Source of the DNA: Butyricimonas paravirosa
Lineage (GTDB): Bacteria > Bacteroidota > Bacteroidia > Bacteroidales > Marinifilaceae
DNA length: 64,000 nucleotides
Assembly: GCF_032878955.1 (NCBI RefSeq)
Contig: NZ_CP043839.1
Span: forward strand, 5,456,001-5,520,000
Reading direction: 5' to 3'
The position numbers were made by a program, and so were the translations under genes. Of the stretch, positions 35,001-43,057 are shown in pieces (positions within the stretch are counted from its first letter, which is position 1; each line of letters opens with the position of its first letter). Under the pieces are notes generated by a model that was not told the DNA's origin, did not search any database, and worked only from the letters and a program-made list of their open reading frames with translations.

Positions 35001-35137
35001 TGTACGGTGATCTCCGGAATATCAATTTCCGGCATAAGTGACACGGGTAATCGAAAAGAGGCCACGATTCCCAGTACGATAAAGGCTATCGTACTCATGA
35101 TGACTGCTACCGGACGTTGTAATAAAAACTTGACCAT
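32096..35137 (-). CDS. RND-family efflux transporter, inner-membrane pump (second of a pair)
   Basis: This 1013-residue protein has the RND layout of 12 spans with two large periplasmic loops. N-terminal 'MVKFLLQRPVAVIMSTIAFIVLG', TM4 'GVGMMVDNSIITIDNI' (one Asp of the AcrB Asp-Asp pair kept, the next position Asn) and TM10-11 'GIVVMSGIVINDSILKID' are visible. It moves substrates out using the proton gradient, within a tripartite system. It starts 16 bp after the first RND gene and shares the operon with the adaptor. Two non-identical pumps in tandem suggest a heterotrimer, as in MdtBC. Substrate unknown. Confidence 0.92.
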   Translation of the reverse strand: MVKFLLQRPVAVIMSTIAFIVLGIVASFRLPVSLMPEIDIPEITVHYTWDNASINEVENTLTSGLRGQLQQIPKLTEIQSESKEGSGLITMKFEYGTSLDYAFIEVNQKVDASVNGFPKEVQRPTIIKASTSDLPVFYININLKENDSEEKFLEFCEFTDAVLKKRLEQLPDVAMVDISGMYSPELYIFPDEAKLRSLKITQDQLKSAIDNNNQVSGSLSVKDGYYQYSISFASQITSPEELENVYLNINGRLLQIKDVARTGIRPREKRGIFFNGDKQSLCLAVIKQSNARMSEMKEKVTGLLDQFREEYPDVEFSVSRDQAQLLNYSIDNLVQSLWQGILLAIVAMLFFLQDARSPVIIAISIPVSVVISMLFFQLIGISINTISLSGLILGVGMMVDNSIITIDNINQHRMRGKSLFQACLDGTNEIITPLLSSVLTTCAIFVPLIFMSGIAGALFYDQAMAVAIGLFVSLAVSITIVPVVFHLLFMYAKEGKATRFIQRISFKHLDDYYTNIFHFIFHHKLIVMIGCLAVLVLGFVLAFQLRLERMPTIDTNEIILRVDWNSSIHIDENEHRVEDIIKRFSDKCEEISCHAGEKMFFLNREKNQNINEAEFYIRTLHAEELEKVISSIREHVKANFPMAKVDIAKVDNLFEQLFKDNDVPLVVYLSGESRRGGPELDSVNTFIEYLDSLMPTLQLDKPSTSERIVVEILPDRLALYKVSQGTLINVLEKNISKMNIGKLNTGSRYVPIVITGEEKTILDIIRSSFVSNNDQLDIPVSALTRMEKKLDYKSIIGRKEGVVVPLNVYHVGDSTEQIIQTIKTEAGNRNLNTTFDGQYFSGQETLWEMVVVVIVAILMLYFILAAQFESLTLPIILLVEIPLDVAFTILILWLSGISLNLMSMIGIVVMSGIVINDSILKIDTIIRLQRSGLALEDAIHEGGVRRLKPILMTSLTTIFALVPMLWGNDIGTQLQRPMSITLIAGMTVGTFVSLFIIPLFYYYLERIFISRKK

Positions 35138-35153
35138 GGATTAATTTTAGATT

Positions 35154-38100
35154 TTAAATTTTAGATTTTAAATTTCGCCGCACAAACCACCACTTTTTCT
35201 TGACCTGTAACTTGCAACCTGTTAACTTGTGACTCGCTACGGGCGAACGGAATGTCATCGGTAAATAAATTATCAAAACCGGGAGTGAGAAGGTTAACCC
35301 GCTCATCGTTCCGATGGCCAGACTTTTCCAGAAGGGATTGATGTCCCCGATCAGGAAGGGGATAAATCCCAGCAGGGTCGAGGCTATCGTCAGGAAGATC
35401 GGGATAATCTTGGCGTTATAGGCTTTCATGTAGGTTTGTATTCCCCGGGGAGCGCCTTCCCGGACTTTGATGTTGTAATCATTCAGGATGTAAAGCACGG
35501 CATTCACCGATAGTCCGCTTAACAGGATAAAGGCTGCCAGACAACCTTCGTCGAACCCGACCCCGAAGAAATAGCCTCCTAGGAAACAACCGATAAACGA
35601 GATGGGTGTGATACAGATCACGATAGCGGCCTGACGCAAGGATTCCAACAAGATAGCACAAATAAAATAGATGATCCCGATGACCAGCAATATATAAAGT
35701 ATGCGGGCATCAATTCCCCCGATGTCTCTCTGCCAGTAGTTTTTCCAATCGTTGCTTTCTTTCACCCGGAAACCCACGGGCATCATCTGGTTCATGGCTT
35801 TCATTTCTCGCTCTTTCACCTTCTCCGACAGGCGGTAGGCCCCGATAAAATCGTATTGAACCTCAACTTCGTACTCTTGATTTCTTTTTGTGATGTTCTC
35901 GAAATTCTTTTCTTCCGTGATGTCTCCCACGTCTTCCAAGCGGAACACCGATTTATCTCCCCGCAAGGGGCGATTCCTCACGTCCCACACGCTGGCCTCC
36001 ACTTTCTTCTCCGGTCGGATGTCAATCGTGGTGTATTCGTCATTTATGTATGCCCGGGTGGATGAGGTGCCGGAATAGGTCAACGAGTGTAAATTACCTA
36101 GCAGGTTGTTAATATTCGAATTGTTGCGAGCCAGCTTTTCTTTATCGACCTCCACGGCGAACGCTTTGGCTTTTGGCGAACGGTCGCTACCGATGTATAG
36201 TTTCTTGACCCGGATATTCTTTTCCAGACGTTGTTTCAATATATCGGCGTATTGCAGGACCTTGCGGTAATTGTAACCGATCACTTTGATACTTTCACTC
36301 CGGAACTCGTCACTTGTCCGGTTCGAGAACCCCCGTCCCACGCCGTTTACTTCCGAGTCCCCGTTCCCGATCGTGTTGGCAAAGCGTATCAGCTCGTTTT
36401 TCACCTGTTCCGGGGAGCCGTCTTTCTCGTGTTCTTCCTTGAACGTGATCGCCATTTCACCTCGATTTGCTGATGACACGTCGGAGGTAAATGTGGCAAT
36501 CGATTCGAATCCGGAAAGAAAATTCTCCAACTTTTCAAAAGCTTCGTTCATCTGTTTGATCGTGGACCCATGTGGCATACTCATGGTTAAAGTCAACCGT
36601 GTTTTTTGGCTTTCCGCGGCTTTCCGGCTTTGTAGCCACGCGTCACCGCCTCCTTCCATGAACAGACGGAGTGCCCCGCCCAAGGTCTTGTCGATATAGG
36701 GTTTGATCGTGAGATAGGTTTCGCTGCCGAAAACTGTGTTGTAGGCCGAGCTGTACCATTTGTCCCGATCCACGCTTGACGGGAGTAGGAACACGGGAAG
36801 GCCGAAACCGAGAATCGTGATGATGATGGCGATTTTTTTATATTTCCTCGCGAAACGAGCGAAACGCAGGTATCTTCTGTTGAAACGGACAATTCGTTTC
36901 CGGCGATGAATCTTGCGTTTACTATTTTGTGGTTTTAGCGGAATTTTTTCCATGAGTGCCGGGACGAAAAAGAGGGCCACGGCAAGAGACACCCCTAGGT
37001 TTATGATGATCACGGCAGAAAAGTCCCACATGTTTCTCATGATGTTGTTATCCATGTTGAAAATCACCGTTAACGCTCCCACGGTGGTCAACGTGGCGGC
37101 CAGTACGGCGAGGAAGGCTTTGCGGTTGTGGAAATGGCGATAATGATCGGTCATCACGATCACGCTGTCAATGATGATACCGAATGACACGGTGATTCCT
37201 GCCAACGTGTAAAGATGGAGTTCTATTTTGAAAAAATAATAGAACACAAGGGCGATAGATAAGTTGGCAAGCAGGCAGATGCTGATAATACCGAGGTAAC
37301 GGAAGTCCCGGCTCACGAGGTACACGAAAAGGAGCAGGATCAGAATGGTCACTCCCGTACGGTTGAGGATTTGTGACAACTCGTCTTTGATTTCGGTGCT
37401 GTTGTCCCGGATGAGTTTGACCGAGTAATTTGCCGGGAAACTTTCCGTCAGTTGTGCCATCTCTGTTTTGACCCGTCCGGCGAGTTCGATCATGTTCGCG
37501 TTCTTCTCGGCATATACATTCAGGTTTATCCGGTTCAGCCCGTTAATGCGGTAATATGATCCGGGATCACTTTCCTGGTAATCCAGAGTCACGATATTGT
37601 GCAGGTAAATGATTTTACCGTTAATCACCTTGATCGGCAGGTTCATGATGTCTGTTTTGTCATCATCCGAATTCCCTTTAAACACGAGGTACGAGTATTT
37701 CTTTTCGGGGACGGTTTCCGTGAGAATTTTTCCACCGTCTTTCCGGAAATAATATTCCGAAACGGCGTTGGATATATCGTTTGCCGAGAGACCGATGTCG
37801 GCAAATAGTTCCCGGTCGTATTGCATCACCCACTCGAACGGGACGATCCCGGTTACGTTCATGCTTTCTACTCCCGGCATGGTGGAAATAACCGGGACGA
37901 TCCGGTCTTCCGCGAAACTCCCCACTTCTTTCGAGTTGCCCGGACCAGTCAACACGTATGTCATCAATAGGTGGCGTTCTGTTTCCTGTACCCGTCCGTC
38001 ATGTATTTCCCCGCCACTGACACCCGAAACACGGACATCCTCCGGTAAGCCCGGTGCGACAGAACGGATAATCGAGGACAGGTACAATTTCACGGCATCA

Positions 38101-38384
38101 ATATTTTCTTTCGGGTCAATGGTCAACTCGATGGCACCGTAACCGTTCCCCGTGGTGGAATGTATCTCGTTCAATCCCCGAATCCGGGCAAATGCTCCTT
38201 CCAGTTTCGTGGTGACTTCTGTTTCTAATAATTCCGGGTTAGCATTGGTCCATGAAAACGAGACGTTCAACTTGTTCGACCTCGACGAAGGTTCCAATTG
38301 CAATGACAACCTCGGCACCAAGCTGATCCCCAGAATCATCATGACAACAAATATCGTGTTAATCGAAAAAGCTGATAAACGCAT
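35154..38384 (-). CDS. RND-family efflux transporter, inner-membrane pump (first of a pair)
   Basis: This 1076-residue RND protein has 12 spans. TM4 reads 'GIIIDSVIVMTDHYRHFH' (Asp followed by Ser), unlike the Asp-Asp of AcrB. It lies 37 bp after the adaptor gene and 16 bp before the second pump. The extreme C-terminus ('SHKLTGCKLQVKKKWWFVRR') is encoded by a low-complexity sequence that also fills gaps elsewhere, so the natural end may once have been some 30 residues earlier. With the adaptor and the second RND it should form a heteromeric efflux complex; no outer-membrane channel gene is in the window. Confidence 0.92.
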   Translation of the reverse strand: MRLSAFSINTIFVVMMILGISLVPRLSLQLEPSSRSNKLNVSFSWTNANPELLETEVTTKLEGAFARIRGLNEIHSTTGNGYGAIELTIDPKENIDAVKLYLSSIIRSVAPGLPEDVRVSGVSGGEIHDGRVQETERHLLMTYVLTGPGNSKEVGSFAEDRIVPVISTMPGVESMNVTGIVPFEWVMQYDRELFADIGLSANDISNAVSEYYFRKDGGKILTETVPEKKYSYLVFKGNSDDDKTDIMNLPIKVINGKIIYLHNIVTLDYQESDPGSYYRINGLNRINLNVYAEKNANMIELAGRVKTEMAQLTESFPANYSVKLIRDNSTEIKDELSQILNRTGVTILILLLFVYLVSRDFRYLGIISICLLANLSIALVFYYFFKIELHLYTLAGITVSFGIIIDSVIVMTDHYRHFHNRKAFLAVLAATLTTVGALTVIFNMDNNIMRNMWDFSAVIIINLGVSLAVALFFVPALMEKIPLKPQNSKRKIHRRKRIVRFNRRYLRFARFARKYKKIAIIITILGFGLPVFLLPSSVDRDKWYSSAYNTVFGSETYLTIKPYIDKTLGGALRLFMEGGGDAWLQSRKAAESQKTRLTLTMSMPHGSTIKQMNEAFEKLENFLSGFESIATFTSDVSSANRGEMAITFKEEHEKDGSPEQVKNELIRFANTIGNGDSEVNGVGRGFSNRTSDEFRSESIKVIGYNYRKVLQYADILKQRLEKNIRVKKLYIGSDRSPKAKAFAVEVDKEKLARNNSNINNLLGNLHSLTYSGTSSTRAYINDEYTTIDIRPEKKVEASVWDVRNRPLRGDKSVFRLEDVGDITEEKNFENITKRNQEYEVEVQYDFIGAYRLSEKVKEREMKAMNQMMPVGFRVKESNDWKNYWQRDIGGIDARILYILLVIGIIYFICAILLESLRQAAIVICITPISFIGCFLGGYFFGVGFDEGCLAAFILLSGLSVNAVLYILNDYNIKVREGAPRGIQTYMKAYNAKIIPIFLTIASTLLGFIPFLIGDINPFWKSLAIGTMSGLTFSLPVLIIYLPMTFRSPVASHKLTGCKLQVKKKWWFVRRNLKSKI

Positions 38385-38421
38385 GTTAATTTTAGATTTG
38401 ATGATTTATGATTTTAGATTT

Positions 38422-39492
38422 TCAATTTTCAATTATCACCGTGTTCATGTGCGACAACCCAAGATTATTCTCGTAAATTACCGTGTCGCCGGGGGAGATG
38501 CCTTCTTCCACGCTGACTTCCATGCTGTTCTCGTATCCCGTGGTGACGTATCGCCATATTGCTTTTCCTTTTTGACAGACGAATACGACTTTTTTGCCTT
38601 GTCGGGGAAGAACGGCTGATTTGGGGATGATGATCTTGTGATCGATTTGTCGTTTGATCAGTATACTCACGTTCATTCCGTCTATCAACAGCCCTTGGTG
38701 GTTATCCGTGATAGCTTTCACTTTAACCATGCCATTTTCGTCGATGCGGGGATTTACTTCGATGATCTTTCCGGTTAGGGTATATTCGTGATTAGCGTAA
38801 GGAGTTATTTCGACCTCCATGCCGGAGTGGAGATTTCCGATTTCGGTTTCCAGCACGTTGAACACGACTTCCATTTTCGAATCGTCAATGAGCGTGCATA
38901 AAGATTTATAGGCGGAGGTTTGGTTATAGGGTTTGGCCTCAAGATCAGCGATAATCCCGTCAAAAGGGGCTCTGGTTTTTACGAGGGTATACTCTTTTTG
39001 CGCTTTTTCGAAGGCTTTCACGCTGGACGTGTAGCCGCATTGCAAGTACATGGCTTCTTTGCGTCGCGGGGGGAGTTGTACGGTGTCATCCAATGTTTTG
39101 AATCCTTCATTTATGATGGCCAGTTTTAAATCGAGGAAGGCTTTCTGTAAGGACAAACGAGCGTCTTCCAGTGCAAACGTGGCCTTTTCGTCGTCAACTT
39201 CTGCAATAATATCCCCTTTTTTTACCCGATCCCCGTTTTTCACGTTCACCTTTCTCACGACATCAGCCACCTCGAAATTAAGAGCCGCTTTCCGATTCGC
39301 CTCGGCTTTCCCGTTACTCACTAATTCCAAGTTAAACCGATCTTCCCGTGCCACCTGCACTTTCACGATCGTCTTCTCGTCTTGTTGTTCGATTTTGGCA
39401 TATTGCTCATCCTCGTTCTCTTCTTTCTGTTTCTCTTTCCCGTTGCACGCCAACAGTAGGAGGGTCAGTGGTAGTATAAATCTATAATACAT
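38422..39492 (-). CDS. RND efflux periplasmic adaptor (membrane fusion protein), lipoprotein
   Basis: This 356-residue protein has the lipobox 'LLLLAC', then a barrel-sandwich half ('VRKVNVKNGDRVKKGDIIAEVDD'), a short alpha-hairpin (about 110-160), the second sandwich half ('YTLVKTRAPFDGIIADLEAKP'), and beta-barrel and membrane-proximal domains ('VNPRIDENGMVKVKAI', 'IIIPKSAVLPRQGKKVVFV'). It joins an inner-membrane RND pump to an outer-membrane channel. It is the first gene of the leftward adaptor-RND-RND-lepB operon. Confidence 0.94.
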   Translation of the reverse strand: MYYRFILPLTLLLLACNGKEKQKEENEDEQYAKIEQQDEKTIVKVQVAREDRFNLELVSNGKAEANRKAALNFEVADVVRKVNVKNGDRVKKGDIIAEVDDEKATFALEDARLSLQKAFLDLKLAIINEGFKTLDDTVQLPPRRKEAMYLQCGYTSSVKAFEKAQKEYTLVKTRAPFDGIIADLEAKPYNQTSAYKSLCTLIDDSKMEVVFNVLETEIGNLHSGMEVEITPYANHEYTLTGKIIEVNPRIDENGMVKVKAITDNHQGLLIDGMNVSILIKRQIDHKIIIPKSAVLPRQGKKVVFVCQKGKAIWRYVTTGYENSMEVSVEEGISPGDTVIYENNLGLSHMNTVIIEN

Positions 39493-39543
39493 ATAACAAA
39501 CATTTTCGATCCTTTATTATTTTTCAAAGTTGGGGAAAACTTT

Positions 39544-39586
39544 CTGGAAATAAGAATGGAAATATGATAAAATTATGAGAATTTTT
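39544..39586 (-). repeat. Partial third copy of the upstream promoter repeat
   Basis: CTGGAAATAAGAATGG followed by AAATATGATAAAATTATGAG and AATTTT matches the inner half of the 68-bp repeats at 41789 and 45550. It lies upstream of the RND operon and just past the DUF1573 stop. The half with the -7 box is not conserved here. Confidence 0.65.
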
Positions 39587-39602
39587 AAAGGCAATTTTAA
39601 TA

Positions 39603-40028
39603 TTAATGATGTTCAACATACCCTTTAAGAATTAATTTATACATTTGAGCTTTCGTGTTTGCTTTAATTGTTGTGTAAAGGTGTTGTTTACCTATTTTGT
39701 TTTTCGTGTTTAAACTCAATTCTATATATGCTGAATCGTTTACTGGAATCATTTTTTTTGATAATTGATAGGTTGTACAATTGCAATCAGGATTGACATA
39801 TTGTATTATCAAATCTTTATCACCCGTATTATAAAATGTATAACGGGCAGTGATAATTGTATCTTGTCTAACTTTTTGAAAATCATAAATCTTGTTTTTC
39901 CATTTTAAATTTGATATAGGGATTGACTCTTGAGAATTTGTTGTGATTTGTTTTTTTTGAATATGATCACATGAGCATAAAAAATAGCATTGCATTAATA
40001 TGATGATATAGGATATTGAGAGTTTCAT
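39603..40028 (-). CDS. DUF1573-domain lipoprotein
   Basis: This 141-residue protein has a lipobox ('YFLCSC') and an immunoglobulin-like DUF1573 domain ('IITARYTFYNTGDKDLIIQYVNPDCNCTTYQL', shown as landmark up to residue 85). The Cys-x-Cys in 'PDCNC' is typical of the family. Function unknown; DUF1573 domains are often next to or fused with thioredoxin-like domains in Bacteroidota. It is the third gene of module 1, 7 bp after the propeller, in the slot filled by a thioredoxin-like protein in modules 2 and 3. Confidence 0.8.
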   Translation of the reverse strand: MKLSISYIIILMQCYFLCSCDHIQKKQITTNSQESIPISNLKWKNKIYDFQKVRQDTIITARYTFYNTGDKDLIIQYVNPDCNCTTYQLSKKMIPVNDSAYIELSLNTKNKIGKQHLYTTIKANTKAQMYKLILKGYVEHH

Positions 40029-40035
40029 GATAGCT

Positions 40036-41160
40036 TTATAGGTTATTTAATTTAAATCGATATATAATTATTCTTTCTTCTTCTTCTTCGATTATTGCTT
40101 GAGTATAATAATAAGGTTTAATATATCCGATGATTTTAAAGTTTTTGGGTACATCAATATCTCCTAATAATGTTGAATTTTTATAGATTTGTAATCCATC
40201 CGTGGACTCTTTGTCCCCTTTTGAGTATGAACGGAATAATATGTTTGTTTCGTTAATATACTGTAGCCAACCATAATAACCTTTAGTCTCACGTTCGTCA
40301 TAATAGAATTTTCGGCATTCTTTATAGCTGTGAATCTTTTTATAATTTGTATTTATATTGTTTCCAGAATAGCCAAATGATAAAATAGGATTATATTTGA
40401 AGTCATATTTATAAATTAAAGAATCTGCTTCATATGAAACATAGAAGTTCCCTTGTTGGTCTATATCAAAGTTGACACCAGAAAATATTAAATATTTTAG
40501 AGGGTTTTGTTGATAAATTTCAGGATACCCTCCTCCTAACATTCTCCCGTCTTTTCCTTTTTCTATGTTTACTTCGGAGATGTGCCTACATTTTTTCATA
40601 TAGCGATCTGTTTGTTCGATATAATCTAAATTAGGATGTTCAGAATACATGTTAAAATAAATATTATCTTTATAATACCTACATACTAATCGGTCATATT
40701 GATGTGTATATATTGCTGAAGTTTTTGTTATATCGCTACTTTCATTTCTTTTAAGAAAAAACAAATTCTGGATATTAAATGTTGAATCATAAATGTAATG
40801 ATCTAGTTGAAATCCAAGTAAAAATAAGCCTTTATTAGGTAGTGGGGCACAGCCTGCAATTTTTCTTACAGGGACTTCATTGGGGGCGCGACCTTGACCA
40901 AGGTAACGATTTTTGAAATGGCCGAGCGTATCAAATTTAAAGAAATAGCAATAATATGTATCCATGAAATATATTTCATTATTAATGGTTATTCCTGATA
41001 GACCTAAATAAGAAGATTCAATATGTTCCATAATTAGAGTATCTAAATCAAGATGGTGATATTGAATATTTCTATGATTTTGAGGTAATGGAAATATGTT
41101 TGTATCCTCTTGTTGACAGGAACATAGGAAAATAATAATTAGTATTGGTATAATTTTCAT
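40036..41160 (-). CDS. 6-bladed beta-propeller lipoprotein (BF3164-like), module 1
   Basis: This 374-residue protein has a lipobox ('IIFLCSC') and repeated blades of the form 'FDTLGHFKNRYLGQGRAPNE', 'FDIDQQGNFYVSYEAD' and 'IYKYDFKYNPILSFG'. The G-(Q/R)-G-R-A-P-N-E segment corresponds to the GRGPxE(F/Y) loop present in all eleven paralogues of this window. It is a predicted surface or periplasmic ligand-binding scaffold of unknown ligand. It follows the NVEALA peptide gene by 80 bp, across a hairpin, and precedes DUF1573 by 7 bp. Confidence 0.85.
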   Translation of the reverse strand: MKIIPILIIIFLCSCQQEDTNIFPLPQNHRNIQYHHLDLDTLIMEHIESSYLGLSGITINNEIYFMDTYYCYFFKFDTLGHFKNRYLGQGRAPNEVPVRKIAGCAPLPNKGLFLLGFQLDHYIYDSTFNIQNLFFLKRNESSDITKTSAIYTHQYDRLVCRYYKDNIYFNMYSEHPNLDYIEQTDRYMKKCRHISEVNIEKGKDGRMLGGGYPEIYQQNPLKYLIFSGVNFDIDQQGNFYVSYEADSLIYKYDFKYNPILSFGYSGNNINTNYKKIHSYKECRKFYYDERETKGYYGWLQYINETNILFRSYSKGDKESTDGLQIYKNSTLLGDIDVPKNFKIIGYIKPYYYTQAIIEEEEERIIIYRFKLNNL

Positions 41161-41181
41161 TGGAAATATAGATTTTTAAAG

Positions 41182-41210
41182 GGAATAAGTCCACTTACTG
41201 AACTTATTCC
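41182..41210 (-). terminator. Intercistronic hairpin, module 1 (peptide to propeller)
   Basis: Perfect 9-bp arms GGAATAAGT (41182-41190) and ACTTATTCC (41202-41210) are followed on the minus strand by CCCTTTAAAA. A hairpin stands at the same place in all three modules, so it probably acts as an attenuator that yields more peptide than propeller message. Confidence 0.7.
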
Positions 41211-41240
41211 TTTGTTAAATATTGATTGTTATTTTTTGAC

Positions 41241-41516
41241 TTAATTACAACTAGTATTACGCAAAGAACAATCATAGTTTTCTCCACCACCGCATACGTT
41301 ACTCATGTTATTGGCGGCACAACTTCCTGATGTCATTCTTGAACAACGACAGACAACGTGATCACCATCGGGCGCTTCTCCGCGAGCTAATGCCTCAATA
41401 TTGTCAAAGTTAAATAGATGTTTAGAATGATTTTTTTCTACTTTGTAATTTAAGATAAGAGACATAAGAATCCCTGTTGCAAAAATTGCACTTATGCTTA
41501 AAATTTTTTTCTTCAT
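41241..41516 (-). CDS. NVEALA-family cysteine-rich exported peptide, module 1
   Basis: The 91-residue precursor begins 'MKKKILSISAIFATGILM', a hydrophobic leader (about 4-20). It then has the family motif 'NIEALARGE' (about 42-50) and a 44-residue tail with six cysteines ('CRCSRMTSGSC', 'VCGGG', 'DCSLRNTSC'). The NVEALA family (PF14055) is common in Bacteroidota and has no established function. The ATG at 41516 is preferred over an upstream in-frame ATG because the leader starts there and AAAAAAGAATAAAT precedes it. The motif-plus-tail layout looks like a leader/core boundary, but processing is inferred. Confidence 0.85.
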   Translation of the reverse strand: MKKKILSISAIFATGILMSLILNYKVEKNHSKHLFNFDNIEALARGEAPDGDHVVCRCSRMTSGSCAANNMSNVCGGGENYDCSLRNTSCN

Positions 41517-41546
41517 ATTTATTCTTTTTTGGAGTAATGATATTGT

Positions 41547-41593
41547 CTTTTTCAAGTATGTATCTTTTCAACTTGAGAGATGACATATGTCTC
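41547..41593 (-). repeat. Conserved 47-nt leader element upstream of NVEALA gene 1
   Basis: It matches 41 of 47 bases, without gaps, to 61593-61639 upstream of NVEALA gene 2. Both copies can be read as 'SSLxLKRYILEK', and two of the differences are synonymous (AGA/CGA, TAC/TAT). In this copy the frame starts at its own ATG and is out of frame with the peptide, as an upstream ORF. Confidence 0.7.
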
Positions 41594-41681
41594 TAATTTT
41601 TTATGTAGTTCTTTTATTATTGAAGATATAATTCGTTTTAGTTTTCGAAATTTTCTATCTTCGTCTCACCTCCTTTCATTG

Positions 41682-41743
41682 TTTAGGAGAGGGCAGGCGA
41701 TTGTCGGGATCATTTTGCGATGGACTTTCCCGGCATCGCCTTT
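41682..41743 (-). repeat. Second conserved leader element upstream of NVEALA gene 1
   Basis: On the minus strand it runs from AAAGGCGATGCCGGG to CTCCTAAA. It resembles 61669-61727 with one 3-nt gap, sharing AAAGGCG, TCC..GCAA, CCGACA and CTCCTAAA. It can fold through GGCGAT/ATCGCC. It is a candidate structured 5' leader. Confidence 0.5.
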
Positions 41744-41788
41744 ACTCTCGGATTTATAAATTTGCTTATATCTTTTAGCTGTAAAAGC

Positions 41789-41856
41789 AATGCCTCAAAT
41801 ATATACTAAAAATTCTGGAAAAATCAAAGGAAATATGATAGAATTATGAGAATTTT
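41789..41856 (-). promoter_or_regulatory. 68-bp promoter repeat, copy 1 (drives NVEALA gene 1)
   Basis: It is identical to 45550-45617 except one base. On the minus strand it contains TTTG (41828-41825), 21 nt, then TATATTTG (41803-41796), a Bacteroidota promoter. The transcript would have a leader of about 270 nt before the peptide ATG. Confidence 0.75.
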
Positions 41857-41868
41857 CAATAGAGGGTT

Positions 41869-42993
41869 TTATTTGAAAATATATTTTATAAGAATCGGAT
41901 TTGAATAATCTGTTAAAGTGTAGATTATTTCTTTCTTTATTATTTCTATATTTTGAGTATTTTCCAAAGGTTCTAGTGGAACTAATGTTTCATCAGTTAT
42001 ACCTATAATTTTATTATTATCCATGTATAAAGGATAAAGTCCTATATCTTCTTTTGATTTTGAAAATACAACTTTTCTTTTTGTAGTCTTATCGTAAAGG
42101 ATATTTAAAATTTTATTTTTCATAAATAAAGAACAAAATAAATATCGATCGTTTTGACTATTAAATCCGAGTGTGTATGGTATTTTTGAAGAATACATAA
42201 CTTCTTTGTAAAATTTTATTTGTTCTTCTGGATTTGTTAAATCTGGAAATTTCATTTTTGATAAGTTGTATGTATATTTTCCGAAATCCCATTGATAAGC
42301 TGGTAAAAGTGTATCATTGGAGATTTTGTATATTTCATTAGAAAATGCTTGTGTAAAATAGATTGAATCTTTATAGACTTGTATCGGCTGCCTACATTCT
42401 CCATTTATAATTTTCTTTTGTTTCATGAATTGAGATACGAAAGTATCTTGTTGTCGAGAGAAAATTCTAAACGTGTAATCATTATATTTTGTTGGGTTTG
42501 TATATAGTAATATGGAGTCTTGATTTAAGATATGTAGATAATGATATGCCATAGGAGGGTGGGGTAAATAGATTGATGACTGGTATTGCCCTTGTAAACT
42601 ATATGTTAAAATTTTTCCCATGGGGTCTAGGCATTCTAATGTATTTGCAAATCTGTTGATTACAATATCTTCAAGTAGATAAAATTCGTCAGGAGCTCTA
42701 CCGATCGTATTTATTTTTGAAATAAATTTTCCATGACTGTCAAATATTAATACAGCTTTTTGTCGTCTATCAAGAATGTAAATAAATGATTGGTATTCAA
42801 TAATTTTATCTATATTTTGTATTATGGATTTTTCATTTGTTTCCAATGGAATAATTTCCATTTTAGAAAATATATTATTGATAGATATAGATTTAGATGC
42901 ATCTAAATCTATAGAAATAGTTGAATTCGAATTTTGTGAATTAGAACAGGATAGAAGTAATGTAATTGTTGATATAAATAATATAGTTTTCAT
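41869..42993 (-). CDS. 6-bladed beta-propeller lipoprotein
   Basis: This 374-residue protein has a lipobox ('ITLLLSC') and the N-terminal signature 'MEIIPLETNEKSIIQNIDKI' with 'IYILDRRQKAVLIFDSHGKF' and 'NTIGRAPDEFYLLEDI' (GRGPxE-type loop). It belongs to the subgroup whose mature N-terminus reads IPLET. The in-frame start at 42993 is chosen because the signal peptide begins there. It is the last of three consecutive leftward propeller genes between two copies of the 68-bp repeat. Ligand unknown. Confidence 0.85.
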   Translation of the reverse strand: MKTILFISTITLLLSCSNSQNSNSTISIDLDASKSISINNIFSKMEIIPLETNEKSIIQNIDKIIEYQSFIYILDRRQKAVLIFDSHGKFISKINTIGRAPDEFYLLEDIVINRFANTLECLDPMGKILTYSLQGQYQSSIYLPHPPMAYHYLHILNQDSILLYTNPTKYNDYTFRIFSRQQDTFVSQFMKQKKIINGECRQPIQVYKDSIYFTQAFSNEIYKISNDTLLPAYQWDFGKYTYNLSKMKFPDLTNPEEQIKFYKEVMYSSKIPYTLGFNSQNDRYLFCSLFMKNKILNILYDKTTKRKVVFSKSKEDIGLYPLYMDNNKIIGITDETLVPLEPLENTQNIEIIKKEIIYTLTDYSNPILIKYIFK

Positions 42994-43057
42994 GAATTTA
43001 TTTTTAGTATTGAGCATTTTGAGATTGAGGATGATTTGAAATCATCCTCAACAAAAT

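Noticed and set aside
31245..39492. Antisense frames within the RND genes, up to 137 codons
   Set aside because: All are opposite to strongly supported transporter genes and show no conserved motifs.
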